A stretch of 60,000 nt of DNA from Owenia fusiformis. Its lineage: Eukaryota; Annelida; Polychaeta; Sabellida; Oweniidae. Positions 40,201-51,000 of the stretch are shown here, in pieces. The notes beneath the pieces were generated by a model. That model was not told where the DNA came from, searched no databases, and saw only the letters and a program-made list of their open reading frames with translations. The stretch's first letter is position 1, and each line of letters starts with the position of its first letter. A program made the position numbers and the translations under genes. The stretch is from positions 6,593,525 through 6,653,524 of the forward strand of contig CAIIXF020000004.1 in the NCBI GenBank assembly GCA_903813345.2, given 5' to 3'.

Positions 40201-41183
40201 TCATCAGCTTGATCAGCTTTGGACTCTAACAGGTAATACACTAATGCTTGATTATTTATTGCACGATTATCTAACAGTGTGTGTTTAATTGTTACTGATC
40301 TACTTTATTATATTAATACACTTTAATTTATTCAAGATAACCAATTACTAGTACCCTTTAAAATGCCGCTTCACTAATTTTCTTAATTTTCTTAACACTC
40401 CGTTGTGTGTGCCAACGTTGATCATGAATACCTTAAGATGCAGTGTTCGAAGCAATGTTTTTAACCAATTATGATTTTTGCTGCTTTTAAGGATTGTATT
40501 GCTTTGAAATGCAAAGAGTGATTACTTCAACTGTTCATTTTGTATAGTTATACAATATATAATTTGCTCTCGAGCATCCATTTAGAGGATTTCCCAGAGT
40601 ATATTTGCTTATTACCAATTTACCCCGTTAAGTGTATGGCTTTTTTATCGGAAAACCTGCTTTGAACTCGCTTTCAGGGTAGTAATTATAAGACGTTTTT
40701 GTGAATGAAAGTTAGATCAAATATATTCATTTCAATTTACATCACTTCAGAAAAGTTAAACAATAAAATCAGAAACCATTGATATAATACAATAACCTGT
40801 CAAGCCATTCCTCATTATACCGTAATACAACGTACCATTCTTCAACCAGCCATTCTCTATAAGAAAAATGTAATGGATAATGGATATCAAAAACTAGAGA
40901 AACAATGAATTCTAAATGTTCAGCATTTAATGTTGATACATTCGTTAATTTGAATGGCTTAATGGGGTTACTATAATGAACTATCACCAAATTATGCATA
41001 TACCCAGCTAATCAACCCTTGCCTTATAACATTTTTACCCTTTCAGCGAACATTACTGAAGAAGAAAAGAGCTGGAAGTTGGAATTTTCGGAATGGAGAA
41101 CACAGTACATCGTTGATTGGAAACAACAGTACGATAACTTCATAAGAGCCCAGCAGTCACAATGTGAGAGCCCTCCACCGTAG
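35615..41183 (+). CDS. AChE: Acetylcholinesterase, T-type tail (3 coding exons)
   Basis: Join 35615-37203, 38453-38646, 41047-41183 gives 639 aa, close to the family's usual size. Cholinesterases hydrolyse acetylcholine outside the cell. Seen: hydrophobic signal segment about residues 20-36; choline-site Trp121 in MWNANTPISEDC; nucleophile Ser236 in GESAGS; Glu367 in NKNEG; His490 in GVMHADE; disulfide cysteines 104/131, 290/307 and 452/580. The tail (604-634) carries Trp604, Trp611, Trp619 and Cys634, matching the amphiphilic tetramerisation peptide of T-type AChE. I chose the ATG at 35615 because the in-frame ATG at 35573 lies upstream of a splice acceptor (TTTTCAG ending 35595), so it is intronic; a non-coding 5' exon must lie further upstream. 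Odd points: oxyanion-hole Gly replaced by Ala156, one acyl-pocket Phe replaced by Met328, and a 30-bp tandem array over the first donor. Neuroligin or plain carboxylesterase is excluded by Trp121, the intact triad and the tail. Confidence 0.93.
37196..37300 (+). repeat. 30-bp tandem array over AChE splice donor
   Basis: Three full copies (37196, 37226, 37256) and a 15-bp fourth copy. Each unit begins AAATATGGGTATGTACC and so carries the exon end plus donor GG|GTATGT. In copy 2 the donor is GG|ATATGT and is broken. Copies 3 and 4 keep GT at 37264 and 37294. The period is a multiple of three, so later donors keep frame. Confidence 0.95.
38304..38378 (-). repeat. tRNA-like sequence (degenerate; SINE head or tRNA pseudogene)
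   Basis: On the minus strand TAGCTCAGCGGTAGCGC matches a pol III A box/D arm, CTCTTAC resembles a Lys(CTT) anticodon loop, and GGATTCGATCCCCGG resembles a T arm/B box. Acceptor and anticodon stems pair poorly, so it is unlikely to be a working tRNA. A second D-arm-like stretch (GACCAAGCGGTAGAGC) lies at about 38711 on the plus strand in the next intron. Confidence 0.5.
38453..38646 (+). CDS. AChE: AChE exon, end of catalytic domain (residues 530-594)
   Basis: Acceptor TTTGCAG ends at 38452 and donor G|GTAATG starts at 38647. The exon enters in phase 2 and leaves in phase 1. The protein (KEGKEIIELNAKF, then CAFWREYLPQL) matches the end of the AChE catalytic domain. Cys580 is the expected disulfide partner of Cys452. 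Confidence 0.9.
38647..41046. other. AChE last intron
   Basis: 2.4 kb with tRNA-like traces near 38711 and the antisense open frame at 39449. TGACGTCA at ~40197. Confidence 0.8.
39449..39613 (-). CDS. Small unrecognised open frame in AChE intron (antisense)
   Basis: 54 codons ending in TAG at 39449, including IADMGVNDPDNNGEAEITSY then VVHIMEERRKLEEGET. The composition looks protein-like, and an acceptor-like TTTCTACGAG lies at its 5' end, so it could be a terminal exon or a decayed gene piece. No family recognised and no partner exon found. Confidence 0.22.
   Translation of the reverse strand, partial: FLRDTIKQTTVNIADMGVNDPDNNGEAEITSYARVKSIVVHIMEERRKLEEGET
41047..41183 (+). CDS. AChE: AChE terminal exon encoding T-type (WAT) tail
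   Basis: Acceptor CCCTTTCAG ends at 41046; the stop TAG is at 41181-41183. The tail starts ANITEEEKSWKLEFSEW and has three tryptophans spaced 7 and 8 residues, aromatic Tyr615/Tyr623/Phe626, and a free Cys634 six residues from the end. This is the arrangement of the amphiphilic helix that lets AChE form tetramers with proline-rich anchors. It has no GPI-type hydrophobic end. Confidence 0.88.
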
Positions 41184-41430
41184 ATATGAGAGAAGTCTGA
41201 TTGAAACGCGTGAAAGGCCTGGTGCGACGACCTGATATAGTATTATCATGTGGCCGGTCTCTGAGTATAATCTGAGAGAGCTGTCACGTGGTGATGGCCA
41301 TACTGAAGACTCTTATTGTTTACCCACAAAATTAAGACATATATTTTTTATTATGTATTCTATGAGTGAAAATTATCAATGTAACGAAATGGACGTAATT
41401 CGATATACACCAGTTATAAAAAATATCTAA

Positions 41431-41436
41431 AATAAA
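41431..41436 (+). promoter_or_regulatory. Candidate AChE polyadenylation signal
   Basis: AATAAA lies 248 nt after the AChE stop codon, at a normal 3'UTR distance. No other evidence of cleavage is visible. Confidence 0.45.
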
Positions 41437-41663
41437 GATACGTTATGAGCATGCCGTGTAAATTGCCATCAAAATATGGAACATGGAGTAGATACAGTAC
41501 TTGGAAGTTTTGAACGGAATTGGCGAATCACCAAATTAATGTTAAAGAACACAGGAATTATTCCGCTACTTAAAATTCTCGCCGTCGTAGATGTATTTTC
41601 CATAGTTACGACTACGATTCGATATTTCCTATGATGAACAAAGGTGCAAGTGCTGCATTATTT

Positions 41664-42152
41664 TTTATTATGCACCTCATTAAAACACTCAAATCTGATT
41701 GGTTCTTAGTTGCTTGTAATTTGGCAATACTCTGCTCTTTTCTGAAAACTGCCGGATATTTTTTTAATATCTGACCCAAAAAGGGTCGGATATTTTTTTC
41801 AATGTTTTTGCAACATTCCCACTTCAGAGTTTTATTTCTTAATAACTGGAGTACTACTTAAAGCTTACATCTGAAACTGGCGGAAAATAGAAGAAAAAAT
41901 GCACTTAATCAATCACAATTACCCTTATCATTCAAAAGTTACATATAATTCTGCAAGAACGTCTCGAATAAATAAAAATCAAATTCCTGGGGCAAATATT
42001 TTCGTCCAGTGTAGCGAATAAACTGGCCGGAAGTCGCCTGAGTTTTGAAAGAAAAAATAAATAAATGTCAAAATAATGTCAACTAAACGACAGTTTAAGC
42101 CTGTACTCCAGTAAGTACTCCACTTAACTTTGATTGGGAGGTGCATAATAAA
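41664..42152. mobile_element. ~490-bp element bounded by a perfect 15-bp inverted repeat
   Basis: TTTATTATGCACCTC at the left and GAGGTGCATAATAAA at the right. No coding capacity. Lies between the two genes' 3' ends and directly adjoins the next palindrome. Confidence 0.55.
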
Positions 42153-42153
42153 A

Positions 42154-42292
42154 CAAATACTGGATGATCAGGAGCTGGATATGGCCAGAATACCTATTGT
42201 CGAAAAAATATTGGGCTCGGCTGCCGCCTCGCCCAATATTTTTTCTCGAGTAGGTATTCTGCCATATCCAGCTCGTGATCATCCAGTATTTG
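42154..42292. repeat. 139-bp palindrome with GC-rich loop
   Basis: CAAATACTGGATGATCA...GGCCAGAATACCTA pairs with its complement on the right; centre GGGCTCGGCTGCCGCCTCGC. Confidence 0.92.
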
Positions 42293-44348
42293 TTAAATAT
42301 GATGACTGCATCTTTGGTGCGTATATTCTTAGAATTTCTTGTTACACGTTCGTCTTAATATATCCCTGTCAACTTGGTTAAGTCGAAAGATATTACAAAA
42401 CATACGAGTAGTTAAAAAAACGATATACATTGAATTAGGTTAAATGTAAGGTGTTTGACAAAGTATCTGTTGGACTTTAGAGGAGAATGGTGAATATTGG
42501 TGCAAATATGCGTACATAGGGCGTTCAAGAAGCATTGATAAAAATCCCATAGCCTTTCTGTTATTCTGTATATCTAACTCATTTTCGGTTGAATAGCATT
42601 CAGTAAACTGAGATATATACACCCCATGGGTGTCTTACTCATGTAATGTATAATAAATAGAAATGTTAAATGAAATAAATTGAGTTGGATTGTTGAATTG
42701 ATATTTTTGGAAGTTTAGGATGTTTTCATTGAAATGATCCAATTTCCCCGTGTGTTTGCAACACTTGCATCAGCACACGCGCCGCAAAACATTGAAATAC
42801 ATTGACAGATATAATTATTATTTAAAATTTGTAAATATGTTAAATTGTACATTGTATGAATTATTTTTCGTGTTTTAATGTTATGTTTAGCAACCAATTA
42901 AAATATATATAAATTGTACAATAAATGTTTTAAATAATACTTATGCAGTTTAACTGTGAGTTTAGACGTAAATAAGTAAATCATCGGGGAGATTAAGCTT
43001 GCACATAAAATCGACACGAAAACTTATAACATGTTGAGCGTGCATATACAAAAATTACTGCTGTACGGCCTAAATACCCATTCGACTTGACGGCGTCAAC
43101 TTAACCTTTCTATCGACATGTTTGAACTAAATGTACAGTATTTGGGCAGTTGTGATCCGTCACCAGTTAACAGTAGTTTTCAACATGAAACATTGTTTTT
43201 TTGCTTTTCAGTTAGCATTTTAATTTTTTAATCACTATCATATAGAGTGTTTGAAGTTTCAAAGTTCCATTTCAGATGTATTAAGCATGGCTCATTCGAT
43301 TTACTGGTTGTTTTGTAACATATATTACCCTCAGATTGGACTGACTTTGGATATTACTTAGGATTCACTACTGTATGTAATTAATATTTACATAATAAAA
43401 ATAATCTAAAATTGCAAGTGTTGTTTTTTTTCATTATATGCATTGCACTTTATTATGTAAAATCAGACAGTCGGGTAGTTTACTGCATCATTGTACAATT
43501 AAAATGAGCTGAACCTGATAAAAAGATACAAGCTTTTAAAAACACTATGTGCATATACATGATATATATCAAGATAACATACCCACCTACATCTACATAT
43601 TATAGTTTGTACTGAACAACAATGTATGGGTAGAACAGTTGTATAAAAAATGCAATACCCATCACTTGACTGTATCCATGGATCCAGTTGGAATCACAAT
43701 ATTATTTCATATAGCTGTTTTGCTAAAATAAACAATCAATGGAGCAGGACTCTAAATATAGAAATATATCATTGTTCCGAGACAACGTTTTAGTAAATCT
43801 TCTTGGTCCATTAATTGTTTCAGCAAAAAATCTTAAATGTGTTTCAAAGTTTAAGCATATTTGGTTAGATGAAAAGTGGTGTACATATGTTACAGATTAA
43901 AATTCATACTGTTTTGCTCTTTGTTGATTTATTCATCAGACGTTCAATGCTATAGTATTTTTTAAATCTTGAGTCACAATACTATTTTCATGTAAAATTT
44001 TATTACTCTCAAAATGTCAAAAATTGAAAACCAGTATTTTCCAATCATAAATCAGTGGACATGCAATAAAAGTGGCTATTAGCATCATATTACAATTTCT
44101 GAAAAATATCCAGTCAAACAGTTCCCAGTTCCCATTCATAAAGACAGTGTGGGTGTGTGAGATTTACTGACTTAACCCTCGTGACTATCATCATGAATCT
44201 TATAATGATACTATTACCTGTTATCATGAACATGTTATTATCATGAATATCATGGCACTGGTATGATGCATCTTATATATTTAATGACAGTATTGCCATT
44301 AATGTGTTATCCAGAAACTTTTAAACGCAGCAATAAGATGTATTCTGT
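42293..44348. other. Convergent intergenic region / 3'UTRs
   Basis: AT-rich; no element recognised beyond the candidate AATAAA signals. Confidence 0.55.
43998..44003 (-). promoter_or_regulatory. Candidate SBNO polyadenylation signal
   Basis: AATAAA on the minus strand about 430 nt after the SBNO stop. Other A/T-rich variants lie nearby, so the choice is uncertain. Confidence 0.35.
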
Positions 44349-44464
44349 CATAACAAGCAAATATCTATATGCTTGTTCATAACGAGCAATTATCTATATG
44401 CTCATTCATAACAAGCAATTATCTATATGCTCGTTCATAACAAGCAATTATCTATATGCTCATT
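44349..44464 (-). repeat. 29-bp tandem array over SBNO stop codon
   Basis: Four copies (44349, 44378, 44407, 44436), each with GCATATAGATAATTGCT or a near copy. On the minus strand each encodes the end of the UBZ4 helix. As 29 is not a multiple of three, GTTATGA reads V-M-x in the first copy and L-L-stop... in the next. Confidence 0.95.
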
Positions 44465-45094
44465 CATAACCTTATTGTTAGTTCCAAGTTCAAATGGTTT
44501 CTGGCATATAGGACATTCTAGTTGTTTCTTGGCTTTTTCGTCAGATTGATTTGCCTGTTTGGCAAATGCTGCCATAATGCTGTTCTGTACCTTTGGCTTG
44601 GGTTGACTAGTCTGTTTGGCAAATGCTGCCAAAATGCTGTTCTGTACCTTTGGCCTTTTAGTAGGGTTTCCCAATTGCGAGTGAGTCGGTTGCTGACGTT
44701 TTTTATTGGATGTCACTAATGAAGGGGAATCGGTAATGCGCTTCACTTGAGAACTGTCGAATGTGTTACAAGTATCATTCTCCTTGCCTGGAGATTCAGA
44801 TTGAGATTGTTCTCCTTTATTTGTATAGTTCAGAACCTCCGCATTTGAAGAGTTGCTTTGAGTCTCTCCCTCTGAAGAGCTCTCTGAAGAGATTTTGTTA
44901 AAGCTTGTTGATTTTTTCCCTGTTGATTTGAAGAAGTTCTTCAGTGTCAATGGCGGTGTGATCGCATTTTTAAGGCACCTTGGTTTAACATCAGCTACAG
45001 GTTCCACTACAGTCTGCCTGAAGGCTGCAGGAGATTGATCTGAGGTAGATGTCTCAGGGATAGGTATTTGGACAACCATCCCATTAGCCAGTAC
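44435..45094 (-). CDS. sbno: SBNO last exon: tail with PIP-like motifs and UBZ4 finger
   Basis: Acceptor TATTCCAG; stop TGA at 44435-44437. Tail of 219 residues. LTLKNFFK (489-496) fits a PIP-box core without its Gln. QNSILAAF and QNSIMAAF (591-598, 610-617) are degenerate PIP-like repeats in a 19-residue duplication. KKRQQP and TKRPK are basic clusters. The finger is C634-x2-C637-x15-H653-x3-C657 with Asp655, like the UBZ4 of RAD18, Pol kappa and SPRTN. The last codons and the stop lie in a 29-bp tandem repeat. Confidence 0.88.
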   Translation of the reverse strand, partial: VLANGMVVQIPIPETSTSDQSPAAFRQTVVEPVADVKPRCLKNAITPPLTLKNFFKSTGKKSTSFNKISSESSSEGETQSNSSNAEVLNYTNKGEQSQSESPGKENDTCNTFDSSQVKRITDSPSLVTSNKKRQQPTHSQLGNPTKRPKVQNSILAAFAKQTSQPKPKVQNSIMAAFAKQANQSDEKAKKQLECPICQKPFELGTNNKVMNEHIDNCLL

Positions 45095-48000
45095 CTGGAA
45101 TATTAACAAAGATGTATTGCACCTATTCAATGACTTAAACATGATTCTAATATAATATTAGCAAAATGTAATTCTTATGGCATTTAATCATTTAAGAAAC
45201 CCCATTATGTTCATTGAAATTTCCTACTGCCTTTACCTGTCTCACCAGCACACTAATTAACTGTTTATTCTTAAAGAAAGTCCTAGAATTAGGAAAAGAC
45301 CTATAGACTTACAGTTTGCCTATATTGCTGTTTTTGCATTTGTTCCAGTATCTTTTGTTCCTCAATCGCCTTCTCCACTAGCGGTATGAGTAGCTCTGGG
45401 TAGCGAATACCAATAATCTTTTTTCCATCGTTCAGCTGTACCCGTACAACACGTAGATTACACTCTGCTTTACTTTAAACATAATTATAGTCTAACTTAG
45501 TATAACTATGGATTAGAATAAAACAAATAACAAACTTTCAACATTTTACTACAAAGATATAGACAACATAACTAAACTACTATGTTTGAGAATTAACAAT
45601 TATGAACATATGAAACAATATAACTAAACTTAAAATAACAACTAGTTTGTGTGAGAATGAAATAGTATTTTTTAACTTAACTCAAAAGAGCAACATTTGA
45701 GTAAAAGCAGAATATTGAACAGTATATTAAAACTAGATTCTTAGACGTATACACCAACTACACTTAGGCAACATCTCAGAAAATATGACCAGTGAATATC
45801 GTTTGATCTTTCATGGCATGTGACCCAGTATTGACCAATTGTACAACTACAAGCTTGACCGTGATATTAAGATATATATTATCAACGAGGTCTTTTTAGT
45901 GTTGTATGTCTACACAATGACATGTATATTACATTTGAAAATAAAAACTCTAAACCTTAAAAAGATATATGGGCACTTACCTGAGTTGGAGCTTATCCTG
46001 ATGCCTGGCCATAGTAGTCTCAAGTAACGACATCATGGTAACTGTTCCCCCTACTAGAAGATGTAATCTGTAACACCTACTTCCAACTGGAATACAACAT
46101 AAATTTGATTAATATTAGCACATATACACATAGTATATAAAATAATACATAATGCAATGGCTAATGATGGCTAAAATCAAAATTTCATGTTGCCTTGCAA
46201 TATTTGCATTACATTTTATACAAAACATTCATAAAAAATTATACTGTAATGTAAACACTTTCACATTACTTATTTTTGTTGCATTAGATAACAAACATTA
46301 TACATGTACATTTCATATTTTGATGAGTTAAGTTAATACAATTGAAAATGGAACCGAGAGAGTGTTTATATTGAGAAATTAGAATGCAACTATTAGATGG
46401 TTAAGAGTATTTTATTTTCAGCGAGATTTAACACAAAGTTCATGAGATCACTATTTGGAATTCTGGATGTTTGTTTCCTTATAGTCAGCTGCTACATTTA
46501 AATGTTTCACATGTATCTTTACCATTTTGGCACTTTTGCTTACACATTCACAAATTCTGAAAAATCCTTGTTGTATGTACTTACAGATAACTTAACTAAC
46601 AGAGTGAATGACACAGGTAATGTAAGTCTACCTAGGTACAATTTTACCTGTGCAAGCGGGACCTGTCTTACACCCATGGCCGTGTATACAATGGCTCTCA
46701 GTTTGTTGGTACAACTCATTCCAATGGCTTTCTGCAACACACAATAGATGAAGCTTAATACAAAATGAAAGTGAGGCTGCCAATCCACAATGAGGCAAAC
46801 ACCTGGGATCATTAAATTATTATTCAATGGAGTCGGGTGAGTTTTCAGCTGAATACAAATTGAATGAGAGGCAGCAAAATCACAATGTGGCTAAAAACTG
46901 GGATCATTAAAGTATTACACAAAAGTTTAATAGATGTAGCTGGAGTGAGCTATTACTTAAATGTAATTTGACAATGGAGCTGTAAATATTCACAATGAAG
47001 AAAAATTGGGATAGCTCACTGATTACAAATGTATTATGTGCACAAATACCAGGCATCAGCAAAATCGACAAAAATTGTACTCATGCGGAAAACAACAATG
47101 GCACTGTTTAAGTTCACATAATAGCTACCCTAGTGAAATGAATCCTACATACTGATGCTTTACTAAATCAGGTCTAAATTCATTAATCCAGGCCAGCCTT
47201 AAAAAGAGTTTCTATGATTGTACGAGTCATATCTATTCACAAACAGTGGTTTCCTCTCTGAGTGTAGCAAAATATGATTTTGAATATATGTGGTAACCCT
47301 TCTTAAGCCAAGTGGTATACCAGTGATAAAAATGCTCCCAAGATGAAAGCAGATAGACATTTAGTGTATACTTAACTCTTCTGTTGATATGAGGTATCTT
47401 GACTTGTAAGAATCATTTGTACTCAAGGTTGCCATTTTTCCCCAGACAAGGATGTATATGAGGGGTGATCAATAACTTGCGGAGTAGTATAGCATTTATT
47501 ATTTATTGACCACCCCTCATATATCTAGTGACATCAATAAATTTTATCCATTTTATGAACAAAGCTAGAATTATGGAAGGCAAGCATCTCAAACTGTTGC
47601 TTGAATTTGACAATGTTTACTCTCGATGAATACACAGCTATGAATTAAGTGAATCCAGGTGATATTATTTATTGTTCACCTCATATTATGTGGTATTTAT
47701 GTCATAAAATCTGGTATTCACCACATATTGTCTGGTGTCTACCTGTGACTGGTGACCTCCTAGTGCAAGGCTGCTAAATAATGCAGCTATGACTCAATGT
47801 AAATATTTGCATTGTATACCCTTCCATGTTGGAGATGTGACAATGAATAAATAAGTCATTTGTTATTGGAAAAATATGCAAACAAAACCTACATTATAAG
47901 AAGCTGGTGATTCTGTATAGCACATCACTGAGGTCAGTGATGTATCATATACATGTATACTACATATTGTATCATATACATATATCCATTAGGCAAATTA

Positions 48001-51000
48001 ATGTCACATTGCTAGAGATTCTTTATTAGAAGTAGCCATATAACTTTAACATATGTTAAACAAAGCCCATAAGATATACTACTTTAATGATCAACAATCC
48101 AGATGAATAAGAATGTTAATTACATATAGAATTTAAATGGGGGGTTTTACTTAGATGTGTGTGTTAAATCAAATTGACTTTTTAATCAATGTCTGTTGTG
48201 TCTGACTAATTTGGGGTTGTGTGTAATTTCTGACTAATTTGGGGTTGTGTGTAATTTCTGTGAATGATAAGGTAGTTATATTACTGATTTTAACTGATAT
48301 GTTAAAATAACTAAATAAAATTGATTGAGAAATTATAAATAACTTATAATTTGTAAGGCTAAATAACTCATATTAGTGAGACCAGTCACTGAAAATGTGA
48401 AAAGGTGTTGACAACTTGTCAAATATTGCTTAGAATTGTCTTTGTAATATTGCAATATATTGTTTAATATAATTAACAATCATACATATTGCACTTTCTA
48501 CTATGTCACTATTTATTATCTTTTATCTGTATATATTTGCAAAACACTAATATTATATGTATATATCTGATTTAATATATATATACATGCTATGTGTAGT
48601 TAGTGATGGCCACCATTGTACATAGCAAAACTATTTAAATTTTATATGACATTATATCATATATGTATGTCATGTTTTATTCCCATAATGTATATATAAT
48701 TTGAAAATGATATGGCACACTGTTGTTATATGTCACAATGTATCTAAATGTCACAATGTGATGATATGTCACAATGTAACCAAATGTCACAATGTAACTA
48801 TATACCACAATGTATGTATTATCATTTATGTATATATAATGCATTCATATGCCAAATAACCATACATTTGTAAGATAAGGAATATGTATGTATATATTTA
48901 GCTACTTAAATATTGTAAGAACTTAATATGAAGATCATAAATGCATGAACTTAAATAAATATGGTATATGTGAGTTAATAGGCTTCACACATATAGCTAT
49001 TATGCATGCATAGAAGACATATGCAAGTAATACAATTCACTCATATAAAATGTAAAATTGTACATGTGGTTATATTATGAATGCATATAGATCATGTCAC
49101 TTAAGACTACAGGCATTAATGTATCAATTATTTTTCAGGTTCACTTTATCAAAAAATCAATTAAAAAGGAGTGCTTGTCACCTCATTAAGCATTTTAAAA
49201 TATTTGAAAATTTGAAGGTTTCTTTCCCGAATCTTTCTTATTGCTCTGGTTCAAACTTGAATAATATTCTTCAATTCAAATTCGACAGATTAATGATTAA
49301 ATAAATTTGAAAAATCATTTTTTGGATAATTCAAGCATAGTAAAAATATAACTAAATTAATATAATATTATATACTTAAATATTTAAATAGAAATATGCT
49401 ATTGAACAATTTTATACATTTAAAATGTGCATTTATACTGCTTATAAGAATTATATAGTAGAAGTGCTGTGAACAGTAGTTGAATGAAATAGAATCTAAT
49501 TTCAGAATTTAAAATATATAGTGCAGTGTGTGACCCTTATTGAAGGTACCTGTAATTCAAAAATCACAATTAATATTTAAAAAAATTACTGTCACATAAT
49601 CAATTAATGTTTTAAATTTGTGTGTACTAATGATTTAATGGATGATATTAATTATAATTAAAACAGACAAGGCATTAACGTGTAACATTATTCTGAACAC
49701 CAACCAACGTCCCAAAAAAAGTTTGAGACCAAAAACAATGTGTCAATTGGTAAATTATAATGTGGTAAATTATAATGTAGCATGACAATGTACTATTATA
49801 TGAATTGTGTATTGTGTATTGACAGAGATATGACCAGAGAATTTATGGTTTATCCACTTTTGGTGTGGGGCATCATTATTTTCACACAATAATACAATAA
49901 ATAAATTGGGAATTTGTGTTTTCTTCCATTTTTGGTGCAGGAATTTTATGAAGTGTTAAGTGGGAAAATAAATCATAAACACAAATATTGTAGTGATAAA
50001 CATGCACATGATGGTGAATTGTAAAACTAAAATAATAGTTGTTCGTTGGATAATTATTTTTGCATATAAAAAAATTATTCTACTTCACAATCTCTAAAAA
50101 TTGCTTTCAATGTACTCACATTTGGCCAACAATTCACTAGTTAATTTATGAATGGAATAAATTACTAATATGATAATGAACAAAAATAAAACTACTATAG
50201 GTATTGTATGACTCTATAGAAACAGTGTGACATCACATGGCATCACAGAACAATGTTTACATTATTTCATTACATTTGAACATTTAGGTATTGATGTGGA
50301 ATAAATGTTTTATGTACTATTTATTATAGTGTAACTGCATTTCTTATGAACATTAATAACATGTAGGATACAGTATAAGTCTGTATGAAATATACACCTT
50401 TAAACTCGATCAAATAATAAGTTTTGTTATTTATTCATATTTAAAATAGAACCTTTAAGCTACATCACATTTTGTAGTTTATATTAACAGTTTTGTTTAT
50501 ATTCACAACTAAACTTTAAACTCAATCAAATAAAGCGTCTTGTTGGTTTATATTCAACAATGAAATTTAAACTCATCAAAAATGAGTTTTGTAAGTACAT
50601 ATTTAAATTTAATACAACTTCTAAACCTTGGGAAGAATTTATATTATTTCAAGTTAAACAGAGGAACAATTTGTTAGCTGCTATCTTTAAGGTGCCTGCA
50701 CAAGCTCCAATTGTAAAGACCAATGCCGGATGATTATCAGAAAAATGAAAGGTGTAATAAAAATTTCATCATTTCTCGTTGATGACCAAGGTGACATTAG
50801 TGAAGTGATAAGTACTAGAACAGCCTAAAGTAACCCTACTATCACACCAAGCTAGTTCTCACTATGTTCTCGAAAACGGGCTTCAACTGTGTACGAACGG
50901 ACTGGACGTACTTAGAACCGTTTGGGGTCTATTTACAAACTTCATCGAACGTAATCGAACGGGTAGGTCCTCTAGAACTTAGAACATGCTCAAAATGTTC

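Larger units (their letters stand above)
47521..50830. other. Large SBNO intron (46732-51736), AT-rich part
   Basis: No coding sequence. Contains minisatellites at 48190 and 48725 and much T/A-rich sequence. Confidence 0.7.

Noticed and set aside
46540-46827. 95-aa minus-strand open frame over an SBNO exon.
   Set aside because: The correct frame, fixed by both neighbouring exons and by C-x-H/SBNO motifs, is a different one.
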